Numbered from the stretch's first letter, positions 10,033 through 20,921 are shown. The stretch: DNA of 64,000 bases from Achatina immaculata (GCA_009760885.1 CM019718.1:25270133-25334132), one strand, 5' to 3'. The notes: a model not told the origin generated them from the letters alone. Program-made: numbers and translations.

Positions 10033-12345
10033 AGCACAAAATTACTTTTAGACCCTACGTATAGCACAAAATTACTTTAGATCCTACATATAGCACAAAA
10101 TTACTTTTAGGCCCTACATATAGCACAACATTTCTTTTTGACCCTACATATAGCACAACACTAGTTTTAAACGCATATAGCACACAAATGACATTTAGAC
10201 CGTGCCAGAATGATGATCAACAAAAACATTTTATACTCTGGCCGGATGAAAAAAGAAAACAAGTTGAGTACACTCAGCAACATGGTAGAAAAAGCTGTAT
10301 TAGAACATGTGGAATGCATTTCTCAAAAATATGATTTTGTTTTAGACTTTCGAGAGGAGATGAAGGTATCAGTCTATCATGCTTAGAGGCACATGGGGGA
10401 TATGGTGTTAGTGCCCAAATTTTTCTTAGAGGCACATGGGGGATATGGTGTTAGTGGCCATATTTTCCTTAGAGGCACATAATGGTGCTAGTGCCAATAT
10501 TTTCCTTAGAGGCACATGGGGGATATGGTGTTAGTGCCCAAATTTTTCTTAGAGGCACATGGGGGATATGGTGTTAGTGGCCATATTTTCCTTAGAGGCA
10601 CATAATGGTGCTAGTGCCAATATTTTCCTTAGAGGCACATGGGGGATATGGTGTTATTGGCCATATTTTACTTAGAAGCACACAAGGACATGGTATTAGT
10701 GCCCATAATTTCCTTAGAGGCACATAGGGGATATGGTGTTAGTGACCGTAATTTCCTTGACCTGTCAGCATCCCTAGAAGGTGATGTGATCAGCGTCACG
10801 CCTGGCCGCCTTTCCTTCCCCAACTCCAGAAGTCGGGTACCCATTTACAGAGCTGGTGACTCCGGCACCTCAGGTTGGATTCGAGAGAGGACGACAATTA
10901 GAATTGTTCAAGTTCAAGTAGGGTTTAAAATGTCGTTTTTGACTCTGTTCAGATATTTAGATTGATTCTGGAAGGATGCTTATGTTTCATACTTGGGCAT
11001 ACAACTTTTAAAAATACTATTATTAGGATGAGTTGTTTTTTTTTTTAAAGCAGTGTTTTATCTTTCGGACCAGATACTGGCGTATCTGAAGAAGATAAAA
11101 CTTTGAAAAGTTATTTTTGATCAAATATATTAAATTTCTTTATATCAAAGCTGTAAAATCAAATATTTGAAAAAAAAGATCACATTGAATATTTGTACTA
11201 GTCTGTGTGTTTTTTGTTTTGTTGTGTGTGTGTGTGTGTGTGAAAACTTGACAATTTTGGTAGTTTCTCAAATATTTATGTTCAGGAAATTAATTACCAG
11301 AGCATGCAAAACCCGAAATATTGGATATACTAAACGTGAAATGAAGAAATCATAAATGAATAAACAAACAAACAAAAATTCCATTCAATTTTAAAGTATA
11401 AACCATTTTTTTTTTACAATGCCCTCTGAGATACTGTGAGCTGAAGGATTGCGTGGTACAATAAACAAGTTGTTATCCATCCATCTATGTCCTTGTATAT
11501 CAGTCGCACACACACTCTCTCTCTCCTTTCTCTCTCGCACACACACATACACACACGCAACTTTTCTGTGTCCAAGGCACATAGAGCTTCTGCAAGAGCT
11601 TTTCACAAACGCCTGTCCTTTGATTTTTTTTTGTTTGCTCCTGCCCAGGTGAGCCCTCTGTTACTCAACATCCTCTTTGCTATTCTTCTCCATGTCTCCT
11701 GTGGTCTGCTCTTTCTCCTGTCCCCTCCGAGGTGTCTATTTCAGCGCTCATTTTGGTAATGAGTTGCCAGTCATTCGGAGTACATGCCCCAGTCACCGCC
11801 AGCGTCTTTCCTCAGTAATCGAAGTCAATGGCTTCACCTGGATTCCTGCCAGCAAGGTGTTATTTCTAATGGTATATGGCCAAAATATTTGTCTAGTCCT
11901 ATGTCACTGAATGCTGATCAACAAAGTATCGCCAACCAGTGCACCTCATAGTGTCTTACATAACAGAAGCAAGTAATTTTTGTTGTTGTTTATTTGTTTT
12001 GTTCGGTTTCTCTGTGTTAGTATTTGAGCCGGAGCTATTATTAACCGGGCTGTTCTTGGTCTGTCTATCTCCCTCTTTCCATCTCTGTTCACCGTCCTGA
12101 GCTATTGTGGGTTACTTATTAAAAGGTCAGTCTATTGTGATGTAAAGAAAAAAGTAGTTTGTTTCCTCTATTGTGGGAGGAAACGTTATCATATTTTAAA
12201 ACTAAACTGATGTGATGTATAGACAAACAGACTTTGAAGTACAACACAGCTGTAATAAATGGTACAACAACAACAACAGATCTGGCAATTTCACCTTCCC
12301 AAGTTCGATTCTCTCCCCTTCCGGCGATGTCATGGCAAGAATATC
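10030..12345. repeat. Segmental duplication, copy 2 (about 2.3 kb)
   Basis: Second copy of 7,711-10,032, including SINE tail array (10,383-10,745), SINE body (10,745-10,915) and family-3 fragment (11,505-11,872). Unlike copy 1, it runs on into a complete exon 16. Confidence 0.93.
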
Positions 12346-12779
12346 ACTTGTATATTGTATCTCCTCACCTGATATACAAATAAATCAGTTTTTTTTTTAT
12401 TTTTGAGAAGATAAATATGAAGAGGCAATGTATAAAATATTTCGTTTCACAAATTTTATAACAGATTCTGAACCTTGCCGATGATGATTAACAATGAGAA
12501 TGGTGAAACTAAACAGGTTTGAGAATCGCTCGTGCCGCGAATTGAGTTCCAAATCCAAAAAAATCACCGAAAGAGTGGATCAAGCGGAGAGCATGATGAA
12601 ACTGGATATTATTAAAATCTGGTGAAAACATGGGCCATTCCCAACTAGCGCTACTAAAACAAGATAGCGCTGGACGACTGTTTGTGTGTGCTATAAAACT
12701 GACAGTGTCACTCGTAAAGAAACTGACAGCCTGTTTTATCTGGATTTAAAAAAAAAAAATTCTTGCTCTTGATTGTCTA
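11848..12779. repeat. Second duplicated block, copy 1 (about 0.93 kb)
   Basis: Matches 13,511-14,442 closely, including the whole of exon 16 and its flanks. The left edge lies inside a family-3 retroelement fragment in both copies, so recombination between family-3 copies is a likely cause. Confidence 0.9.
12295..12368 (-). CDS. Dynein heavy chain exon 16, proximal copy
   Basis: 74 nt; starts in phase 1 (completing a Gly codon) and ends in phase 0; residues about 641-665. Acceptor TTTGTATATCAG, donor GTGAAATT. It encodes EEIQYTSDILAMTSPEGER and IELGK, the conserved NDILAMVSPEGE-type segment of axonemal chains. Identical in all 74 nt to the copy at 13,970. Because 74 is not a multiple of three, including both copies would shift the frame. 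This copy is nearest exon 17. Confidence 0.92.
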
Positions 12780-13129
12780 GAGTCTCTTCCCTGGAATTTT
12801 ATTGTTTCTATTTCTTTTTCTGTCTTTTTTCCCCTCTCCCGAGAATGTAATTGAGCTTGTTTCATGTAGTTACATAAATCAGAGTGTGGAATGCATGGAC
12901 AAGAGATGGCTTATTATTTATTTATTTTCTTTTATTTTCTTTCTTTATTTTATTTTATTTATTTATTCATTTATTCATGCTTTTTAGGATCATTAACAAA
13001 TGCTGAATGACTGTGACTGAGTGAAAGCTGTATGATGAAGGGTAGAATGTTAGACGGGGTTGAGTGGCCAATTCTTTGACAGCAAAGTCTTTTGTTCGTT
13101 CGTTCGTTCTTTCGATCGTTCCCCAGCTG

Positions 13130-13160
13130 TTTTCGTAAAGCTGCACCATCCACGTCCGTG

Positions 13161-13209
<49 letters not shown>

Positions 13210-13508
13210 CTCTCTGAACATCTGTACAATAAGTGTCCAATGCACATGGGGCTACCGCAAGGGTTTTCCACAAACGTATGTCCTTTGCCTTTTTTTTTCG
13301 CTCTTGTCCAGGTGAGCCCTCCTTCGCTCAACATCCTTTCTGTTGTTCTTCTCCATGTCTCTTTTGGTCTACCATTACATCTGTTCCCTTGTGGTGTCCA
13401 TCTTAGTGCTATGTTTTGGTAGTGAGTTGTCAGTCATTCGGAGCACATGTCCCAAACACCGCTAGCGTCTTTCCTCAATAGTTGATGTCAATGGCTATAT
13501 CTGCATTT
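13130..13508 (-). pseudogene. Family-3 retroelement 3' fragment with (GA)n tail
   Basis: Degenerate minus-strand C-terminal fragment of the family-3 retroelement, ending in a long (TC)n run (13,167-13,217 on the plus strand). It separates the two intact exon 16 copies. Confidence 0.75.
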
Positions 13509-13510
13509 CT

Positions 13511-14442
13511 GCCAGCAAGGTGTTATTTCTAATGGTATATGGCCAAAATATTTGTCTAGTCCTATGTCACTGAATGCTGATCAACAAAGTATCGCCAACC
13601 AGTGCACCTCATAGTGTCTTACATAACAGAAGCAAGTAATTTGTTTTGTTGTTTATTTGTTTTGTTCGATTTCTCTGTGTTAGTATTTGAGCCGGAGCTA
13701 TTATTAACCGGGCTGTTCTTGGTCTGTCTATCTCCCTCTTTCCATCTCTGTTCACCGTCCTGAGCTATTGTGGGTTACTTATTAAAAGGTCAGTCTATTG
13801 TGATGTAAAGAAAAAAGTAGTTTGTTTCCTCTGTTGTGGGAGGAAACGTTATCATATTTTAAAACTGAACTGATGTGATGTATAGACAAACAGACTTTGA
13901 AGTACAACACAGCTGTAATAAATGGTACAACAACAACAACAACAACAACACCAGATGTGGTAATTTCACCTTCCCAAGTTCGATTCTCTCCCCTTCCGGC
14001 GATGTCATGGCAAGAATATCACTTGTATATTGTATCTCCTCACCTGATATACAAATAAATCAGTCTTTTTTTTTCATTTTTGAGAAGATAAATATGAAGA
14101 GCAATGTATAAAATCTTTCGTTTCACAAATTTTATAACAGATTCTGAACCTTGCCGATGATGATTAACAATGAAAATGTTGAAACTAAACAGGTTTGAGA
14201 ATCGCTCGTGCCGCGAATTGAGTTCCAAATCCAAAAAAATCACCGAAAGAGTGGATCAAGCGGAGAGCATGATTAAACTGGATATTATTAAAATCTGGTG
14301 AAAACATGGGCCATTCCCAACTAGCGCTACTAAAACAAGATGGCGCTGGATGACTGTTTGTGCTGTAAAACTGGCAGTGTCACTCGCAAATAAACTGACA
14401 GCCTGTTTTATCTGGATTTAAAAAATTCTTGCTCTTGGTTGT
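13511..14442. repeat. Second duplicated block, copy 2 (about 0.93 kb)
   Basis: Partner of 11,848-12,779, with an expanded (CAA)n run at 13,928-13,951 and a few base changes. Confidence 0.9.
13970..14043 (-). CDS. Dynein heavy chain exon 16, distal copy
   Basis: 74 nt, identical to the proximal copy at 12,295-12,368 in sequence, acceptor (GTATATCAG) and donor start (GTGAAATT). Splicing exon 15 to this copy and then skipping the proximal copy to exon 17 gives the same protein. Which copy is used cannot be told from sequence. Confidence 0.85.
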
Positions 14443-14446
14443 CTAC

Positions 14447-14622
14447 ATGGCAGAGTTGACAAAGTACAAGAAATTACTCAACTCCCCAACACAGAGAGAG
14501 AGAGAGAGTCTAAGACATGGAACAAAAAGAAACAACCACTAAATAAATGCCCATACTTACAGATTTGTGGAAAAAAATATCAAACACCTGGAATTCCATC
14601 ACATCACTGAAATTCCTATAAG
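14447..14622. repeat. Duplicated retroelement segment, copy 1
   Basis: Matches 15,632-15,843 except for a shorter (GA)n stretch. It joins abruptly to the reverse transcriptase 3' half at about 14,623. Confidence 0.8.
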
Positions 14623-14639
14623 CGGAAAAATCTAACCAC

Positions 14640-15430
14640 TAGGATGTCCTCTTCAGAGTTTCACGCGGTCTGCCTCTTTTTCTTCGGCCTGTTGTGTTCC
14701 ACTTGACAGCTTGCTTTGGGATTCTCTGATCATTTCTTCTCATCAAGTGACCAATATATGTCCATCTCCTTTTCCTGATCACCCATGAGACTGGTTGTTG
14801 TTCAGTCATCTGTCAGTTGTGCATTGTTCTTGAATTCGTTCCACTTGATGCCGAGTATTTTCCTTAGGCATTTGTTTTCAAAAGAGTCTAATTTCTTATA
14901 TGTTTCTTTAGTTGTTTTCCAGCTTTCGCATACATAAATGAGGGTGGATATTACATTTGAATTGAATAGTCTTAACTTGGTTTTTGTGCTTATAACTTTT
15001 GAATTCCATATGTTCTCAAGATTCTTGAAGATTGATGCTGTTTTTGCAATTCTGATCCTAACTTCCTTTCTAGTGTCACCATCCTGGTCTATGTAGCTGC
15101 CATGGTATGCAGATTGATTGACTTCTTCAATATCTGTCCCTTCTATGTGTATTTTTCCATTTTGATTGAGAGGAATTTTCATTATTTTTATTTTGTCCTT
15201 GTTAATTTCAAGTCCTATTTTGCTAGCCAGTGAAGAAAGGCTATCTGTTTTTTTTGCATGGAATTCACATTATTACTGTTAAGAGTTATGTCATCAGCAA
15301 AATCAAGGTCTTCTAGTTGGGTCCCATGCACCCAGTCAATACCTGTGTTACTTGTACAGCATTTTTTCATTATGAAGTCTATTGTAATCCCAAAAAGTAA
15401 AGGAGGCAGTATACATCCTTGTTTCACGCC
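14640..15430 (-). pseudogene. Family-4 non-LTR retroelement, RT and C-terminal part
   Basis: Minus-strand frames 15,463-15,215 and 15,182-14,802 show LLVGVKQGCILPPLLFGI, LEDLDFADDI (the YADD-like reverse transcriptase core is FADD here), then YHGSYIDQDGDTRKEVRIRI and STLIYVCESWKTTKE. The tail near 14,640-14,760 matches RRNDQRIPKQAVKW. Several frameshifts; not active. The endonuclease part of probably the same element is at 15,850-16,600. Lies between exon copies 15A and 16. Confidence 0.85.
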
Positions 15431-15631
15431 TACTAATAAACAATGCAACACCCAGGAACGCAACGTCTTCCATTAAGTCAACAGTACGAGAAAACTATAC
15501 TTGGTAGCTCCCAACGTAACAGTATCTCAGCAGAGAGGAGAGCTACGAACAGTGCAGGTTTAACATATAGAACATAAGTTTATTTATGGTAGAATGAGAG
15601 ATGTTTATGAGGATGGAAAAAAAGTACTGCC

Positions 15632-15843
15632 TACATGGCAGAGTTGCCAAAGCACAAGAAATTACTCAACTCCCCAATAGAGATAGAGAGAGAGAAAGAG
15701 AGAGAGAGAGAAAAAAAAGAGAGAGAGAGAGAGAGTCTAAGACATAGAACAACAAGAAACAACCACTAAATAAATGCCCATACTTACAGATTTGTGGAAA
15801 AAATATCAAACACCTGGAATTCCATCACATCACTGAAATTCCT
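15632..15843. repeat. Duplicated retroelement segment, copy 2
   Basis: Partner of 14,447-14,622, containing an expanded (GA)n run at 15,685-15,736. Here it runs on into the endonuclease part of the family-4 element. Confidence 0.8.
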
Positions 15844-16640
15844 TAATTGTAGTTTTATTTTTGCTACCAGAAGGTTGTGATCACTTCCTACATCTGCTCC
15901 TTTCCTTGCTCTCACATCTCGTAGTGACAGTTTCCACTTGTTCTTTATTAGCATATGGTCAGTTTGGTTTTCTGTTGTTTTGTCTGGTGACCTCCAAATC
16001 ACTTAATGGATGTTTTTATGTTGGAAAATTGTCCCTCCGATGGTCATCATGTTTTCTTCGCAGAACATGCAGAGTCTTTCACCATTTTCATTTATTTCTC
16101 CGATTCCTTCTCTTCCCATGATTCTTCTTCTATCTTCATTTCCCTCACCTACTTTTGCACTGAAGTCGCCCAAGATGAGTAGCATATCATGCTTGGGTAG
16201 TGTTTCTACTGTGGCTTGAAGGCTGTTTAATTCCTCTTTAACTGCTTCCGTTGGTGCATAACAAACTATAATAGACAGCTTCTTGAGTTGAACCTTGCAT
16301 ACAACAATCTCTCATTTATAGGGCTCCATTTCGGCAATGCTCTTGATGTTTCTTTCGTTATAGTCAATGCAACTCCTCCATCGTGATTATATTCTTTACC
16401 TGACCATATTGTATTTTCTGTGTGCTGTGTTGTTAATTTCCTTCTGCCTTGTCCTGTTCATCTTGGCTCTTTTATCCCTAATATATCTAGTTTGTATGTT
16501 TGCGTTTCTTTGATGGTTTGTGCTAGTTTTCCAGTTTTATTAAGTGTTCTTACATTCCAGTTGCCTATTTGCATCTTGTGTTTAGGTTACAGGAGGTCTG
16601 CAGACGGGCTGGGGACTTCCAGTGGCTGGCTTTCATCCGC
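15844..16640 (-). pseudogene. Family-4 non-LTR retroelement, endonuclease part
   Basis: Minus-strand pieces of an apurinic-type endonuclease: GNWNVRTLNKTGKL (16,570), GDFSAKVGEGNEDR (about 16,170), FGGHQTKQQKT-type and VGSDHNLLVAKIKLQL (about 15,870). The conserved GDFNA and SDH motifs are recognisable, with frameshifts and stops between. Order endonuclease then reverse transcriptase on the minus strand fits one broken element with 14,640-15,430. Confidence 0.82.
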
Positions 16641-16889
16641 ACCCTTCAAGGGCTCAGTTTCCTGATATGCGTTTCTCCTTCCAACTGCTTTTTTCCTTCT
16701 GTAGCAATCTGATGGTTTGTTTTTTTTACCAGAGAGAGTTGCTGGCCCTATGACGAATCCTCCTTAGTTGTCTTTTACGATCATGCGTGGTAGGGTACAG
16801 AGGCCCTATTCTTTGCTTCCTATTCATGTGACGAGGTCCCAGGTACCATACAGGGGGTGTAAATCTACTCGGATAAAAAAACAATACTT

Positions 16890-17769
16890 TGTATGTAACA
16901 TATACTGTACAGAAAAAACGCAACAAATACCATGTTGCGATTTAAAATGAAGTTTGCTGATAAGACAAGGGCAAATTGCCTGAAACGTTCATCACTTGGA
17001 CAGAAACTTCACGTGCTGACCTGAATTGTACTCAGCAGATGATTCATGAGCACAGAAAAGCAACACTAGTCAAAACAGCAATTTTGACAATAACTCATGA
17101 CAGGTTCACGAGAATCTCGTGAAACTTACTGAACACAAAACCCACTGACCATGTTATTGAATGCCTATAAAAGATTGACGCTCCTCGAATCAATTCATTT
17201 GAAAAATCAATGCGCAAGTATGGCTCATCTCACTACAGAACAACGACTCATCATCACTGGACAATTATAGACTGGACAGTCACAGAGTGTAGTGGCCAGA
17301 CAATTTAATGTGGTTAGAAGCAGCATTAGTCGCCTTTGGAGACGATTTCAAGAAATGGCTCAGTTGCAGACCGGCCGCGCCGTGGAAGACCCATAGTCAC
17401 AACTCCTGCCGAAGACCGCTTCATACGGCTGCGTCACCTCGGGAATCGATTTGCAGCTGCGTCCTCAACAGTTCAGTCAATGACAGCACCTCGTCGAATT
17501 TCAGATTAAACGGTCAGGAACTGGCTGCACGACGCTGGTATTTGTGGTAGAAGACCCAACAGGGGTTCTGTTCTTACGGACCAGCATCGCCAGAACCGAC
17601 TGCAGTGGGCGAACCAGCATCGTCAATGGACCGTTGCTAATTATTGGAGAAGGGTTTGGTTTAGTGATGAATCATTCTTTCTGCTCCAGCGACACGATAG
17701 ACGGAGAAGAGTTTACCGCAGAGTCCATGAGCGCTACGCCCAGAACTGCGTGGATGAGGCTCCTCCACC
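16890..17769 (+). pseudogene. Tc1-like transposon fragment, copy A
   Basis: Plus-strand decayed Tc1-type transposase: MAHLTTEQRLIITGQL from about 17,220, then RQFNVVRSSISRLWRRFQE (helix-turn-helix), and later SIARTDCSGRTSI-frame sequence equivalent to RNRLQWANQHRQWTVANW and VWFSDESSF. Contains stops and frameshifts. The end at 17,769 abuts a retroelement fragment. The left side near 16,895-16,925 (ACTGTACAGAAAAAACGCAA) may be the terminal repeat. Confidence 0.82.
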
Positions 17770-17905
17770 TGATACCTTCAACATCCTTCTTATAAACCAC
17801 ATTTTCATGGCCTCCATTTCTCGCTGTGCTCTTTTGTTCACAGACCATGCTTCACACTCATAAAACAGAACTGGCTCGATGTAACATTTAAGAACTGGGA
17901 ATAAT
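17770..17905 (-). pseudogene. Retroelement fragment beside exon 15A
   Basis: Minus-strand [16 protein letters not shown] then [13 protein letters not shown], the C-terminal block shared by the retroelement families here. It starts about 40 bp beyond the exon 15A donor. Duplicated at 19,870-20,005. Confidence 0.8.
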
Positions 17906-17945
17906 ATTTCCATCGCTTCTAAGTTAACGGCCAGTCTTGGCTTAC

Positions 17946-18085
17946 CTGGCTCCAGACCTTCGACAACAGCGAACTCCAGCCTGTGTATGGCGTCGAAGCA
18001 TTTTCTGAGGTGAGGCTGAACCGCCAGCGGGTTCCTAGTCTGTGCCAGAATCTCCAGTAGCTCGTCGTTAGACAGGAAGTAGAAT
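17946..18085 (-). CDS. Dynein heavy chain exon 15, copy A
   Basis: 140 nt, starts phase 2 and ends phase 1. It encodes [37 protein letters not shown] and AVVEGLEPG, the most conserved linker-end block of axonemal chains. Acceptor GCAAAACCAG, donor GTAAGCCAAG. It differs from copy B at four positions, all transitions at third codon positions and all silent (GAG/GAA, TTC/TTT, CAC/CAT, AAC/AAT). The acceptor has a poor pyrimidine tract, as does that of copy B. Usable only in place of copy B. Confidence 0.85.
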
Positions 18086-18299
18086 CTGGTTTTGCAAAAT
18101 GCGAAATAAGATTAAAAAGACGAAACAAAAGATTGGAAAACAGATATATATCCAGATCTGTAAGAATAAAAAAAAATGATAACGGCAGAGAAATAAAATA
18201 AATCACATTCACTTTTTTAAAAATGTCCCTGATGAAAGTTAAAATTCCTTAAGAAAACTTGATATGAAATAATAACATCACTCTAAACTGTTCATTTAA

Positions 18300-18560
18300 C
18301 TGACCAGTTCGTCCCGGATTATACGGGAAAGTCCCGTATTTTAAGGATTTGTCCCGGGAATCACATTATCTGGCTCGGGACGCCAAACTGTCCCCTATTT
18401 TAAAATATGTGTCCCATACTGTCCCGAATTCTCATCTCCGATCGCCGCTTGTTCGAACACAAGGGAAATTTCAGCATTTACGCGGATGACTGTCCCCACC
18501 CCCCGCCGCAGTCTCTCACTACTAACGTCCCGTATCTGAACTTAGACAAAAAACAGATGG
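18300..18560. repeat. Possible non-autonomous element with GTCCCG repeats
   Basis: A short stretch rich in GTCCCG and its complement (GTCCCGGATTATACGGGA, AGTCCCGTATTTTAAGG). It is inside the part of copy A that copy B lacks. The motif resembles ends of some DNA transposons, but no paired termini were found. Weak call. Confidence 0.3.
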
Positions 18561-18929
18561 TCATATTGCGTTATTTAACGATGATCGGATGATGAAAAAA
18601 ACTACAAAAGAACATTTATACTGAACAATTAACAATTAAGAACAGAGTCATGTTGACATCATTTAACGCTTTCAGTACCAAACCGACCAGTGAAGAGTGT
18701 CATACAGATGACATACAATGACTACAGAAGCCAAATTCAGAAAAGTGAACCAAATTTAATGGATATTGTGAAAACAGGGACCAAAGTTAAGGAGGAAAAG
18801 TCCAAATTCAGAACGGTGAATTACATTTAGTGGATAATATGACCTAACAAAAAGCTGAGAAGTATATAAAATTTCTTTGAATGTAAATGATATAAAAGAA
18901 TCATTCAAATATCATGGTCACAAAATAAG

Positions 18930-19265
18930 AACAAATTTATCCATACTGCAAGAACTTAATATTGAAAAAAAGTTTGGTTACTAAAGAAGATTTAACACTA
19001 AAGTATTTTGGACATATTAAACGTCATGAGAGTTTGGAGAAGACCATCTTGGAAGGGTAAATAATGAGAAAAAAGAAAGAGAGGAAGATCAAGGCGAAGA
19101 TGGCAACAAGACATCGTTGATGATTTTGCGAATGGGCGCATCAGCAGCAGGGCATCTTGCTTACAGCCGAGAGGCCTACAGGAGAGCTGTTAGGGAGGCA
19201 AAATTCCGCAAAAGACATGCAAATGAATGAATGAATGAGTGAGTGAACGAATGAATGACTGAATG
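18930..19265 (+). pseudogene. Family-2 retroelement 3' fragment, copy A
   Basis: Plus-strand remnant equivalent to FGHIKRHESLEKT, RGRPRRRWQQDIVDDF and RASCLQP, ending in a (GAAT)n microsatellite at 19,224-19,268. Duplicated at 20,272-20,580. Confidence 0.82.
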
Positions 19266-19316
19266 AATGGATAATGTGACAACAAGGACCAAAGTTAAGA
19301 AACAAAAGTCACATAC

Positions 19317-19356
19317 CTGGGAAATATGACCCTCTTTGATTCTAGATAAGCTTCCA
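19317..19356 (-). pseudogene. Partial copy of dynein exon 14
   Basis: The last 40 nt of exon 14 with its donor (GTATGTG) are kept, but the first 57 nt and the acceptor are missing. The break is joined to a 49-bp piece of family-2 retroelement in minus orientation (19,357-19,405), then to the second Tc1 fragment. This is the edge of the exon 15 duplication, which broke inside exon 14. Confidence 0.88.
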
Positions 19357-19405
19357 ATACGGTCTTCTCTAAATTATCATGACGTTTAATGTGTCCAAAA
19401 TATTT

Positions 19406-19868
19406 AATGTGGTTAGAAGCACCATTAGTCGCCTTTGGAGACGATTTCAAGAAACTGGCTCAGTTGCAGACCGGCCGCGCAGTAGAAGACCCATAGTCAC
19501 AACTCTTGTCGAAGACCGCTTCATACGGCTGCGTACCTCAGGAATCGATCTGCATCTGCGTCCTCAACAGTCTAGTCAATGACAGCACCTCGTCGAATTT
19601 CAGATTAAACGGTCAGGAACCGGCTGCACGATGCTGGTCTTTGTGGTAGAAGACCCTACAGGGGTTCTGTTCTTACAGACCGGAATCGCCAGAACCGACT
19701 GCAGTGGGCGAACCAGCATCGTCAATGGACCGTTGCTAATTATTGGAGAAGGGTTTGGTTTAGTGATGAATCATTCTTTCTGCTCCAGCGACACGATAGG
19801 CGGAGACGAGTTTACCGCAGAGTCCATGAGCGCTACGCCTAGAACTGCGTGGATGAGGCTCCTCCACC
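19406..19868 (+). pseudogene. Tc1-like transposon fragment, copy B
   Basis: Truncated second copy of the Tc1-like fragment: FNVVRSTISRLWRRFQETGS and VADRPRSRRPIVTT are in frame here, showing copy A has extra decay. It was carried along by the tandem duplication. Confidence 0.85.
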
Positions 19869-19869
19869 T

Positions 19870-20005
19870 GATACCTTCAACATCCTTCTTATAAACCACA
19901 TTTTCATAGCCTCCATTTCTCGCTGTGCTCTTCTGTTCACAGACCATGCTTCACACTCATAAAACAGAACTGGCTCGATGTAACATTTAAGAACTGGAAA
20001 TCTTA
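19870..20005 (-). pseudogene. Retroelement fragment beside exon 15B
   Basis: Second copy of the retroelement C-terminal block ([19 protein letters not shown]) in open frame with the end of exon 15B. That open frame is chance intron read-through past the donor, not a fusion protein. Confidence 0.8.
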
Positions 20006-20044
20006 TTTCCATCGCTTCTAAGTTAATGGCAAGTCTTGGCTTAC

Positions 20045-20184
20045 CTGGTTCCAGACCTTCGACAACAGCAAACTCCAGCCTGTGTATGGCGTCGAAGCAT
20101 TTTCTGAGATGAGGCTGAACCGCCAGCGGATTCCTAGTCTGTGCCAGAATCTCCAGTAGCTCGTCGTTAGACAGGAAGTAGAAT
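20045..20184 (-). CDS. Dynein heavy chain exon 15, copy B
   Basis: 140 nt, phases 2 and 1, residues about 594-640. Encodes the same peptide as copy A ([19 protein letters not shown] onward). Acceptor GCAAAACCAG, donor GTAAGCCAAG. It lies next to the complete exon 14 and is the natural first choice; the exon 14 end (CCC AG) plus its first base A makes Arg, giving the conserved FPRFYFLSN. Confidence 0.92.
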
Positions 20185-20271
20185 CTGGTTTTGCAAAATG
20201 CGAAATAAGATTTAAAAGACGAAACAAAAGATTGGAAAACAGACACAAATATATATATATATATATAAAAA

Positions 20272-20580
20272 AGAACAAATTTATCCATACTGCAAGAACT
20301 TAATATTGAAAAAAGTTTGGTTAGTCAAGAAGATTTAACACTAAAGTATTCTGGACATATTAAACGTCATGAGAGTTTGGAGAAGACCGTCTTGGAAGGG
20401 TACATAATGGGAAAAAGAAATAGAGGAAGACCAAGGCGAAGATGGCAGCAAGACATCGTTGATGATTTTGCGAATGGACGCATCAGCAGCAGGGCATCTT
20501 GCTTACAGCCGATAGACCTACAGGAGTGCTGTTAGGGAGGCAAAATTCCACAAGGGACATGCAAATGAATGACTGAATGA
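20272..20580 (+). pseudogene. Family-2 retroelement 3' fragment, copy B
   Basis: YSGHIKRHESLEKTVLEGYI and RGRPRRRWQQDIVDDFA, plus strand, with a short (GAAT)n tail. Partner of 18,930-19,265. Lies in the short intron between exons 14 and 15B. Confidence 0.85.
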
Positions 20581-20630
20581 ATGGATAATGTGACAACAAG
20601 GACCAAAGTTAAGAAACAAAAGTCATATAC

Positions 20631-20727
20631 CTGGGAAATATGACCCTCTTTGATTCCAGATAAGCTTCCAGACACTTCAGTATTTGGTCCAGGAGGTGGT
20701 TGTTGTAATCAAATGTTTCTAGTAAAC
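20631..20727 (-). CDS. Dynein heavy chain exon 14
   Basis: 97 nt, starts phase 1 and ends phase 2; residues about 562-594. Acceptor CAACAATTACAG, donor GTATATG. Encodes LLETFDYNNHLLDQILKCLE then AYLESKRVIFP, the standard segment before RFYFLSN in axonemal chains. Its 3' 40 nt recur at 19,317-19,356 as part of the duplication. Confidence 0.94.
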
Positions 20728-20921
20728 CTGTAATTGTTGATTGTTGGATTTAGTAAATATAAAGATGTTTTAAAGTTCTAACTGAATCTATTTCTGATAC
20801 TTGGAAATTGCTATTGATAACGTCTGATCGTACAAAGGCAAAAAAAATGTGCTGTTTTAGAGGCCGACGCTTCCGTTAGCATCAGCCAAGTTCCGGTTAA
20901 GGCCCTTGTGGAATTAGACAT

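Noticed and set aside
19839..20288. 149-codon fusion of dynein block and retroelement tail
   Set aside because: The frame passes straight through the exon 15B donor GTAAGCC into an intronic retroelement fragment; a coincidence of frame, not a fusion protein.
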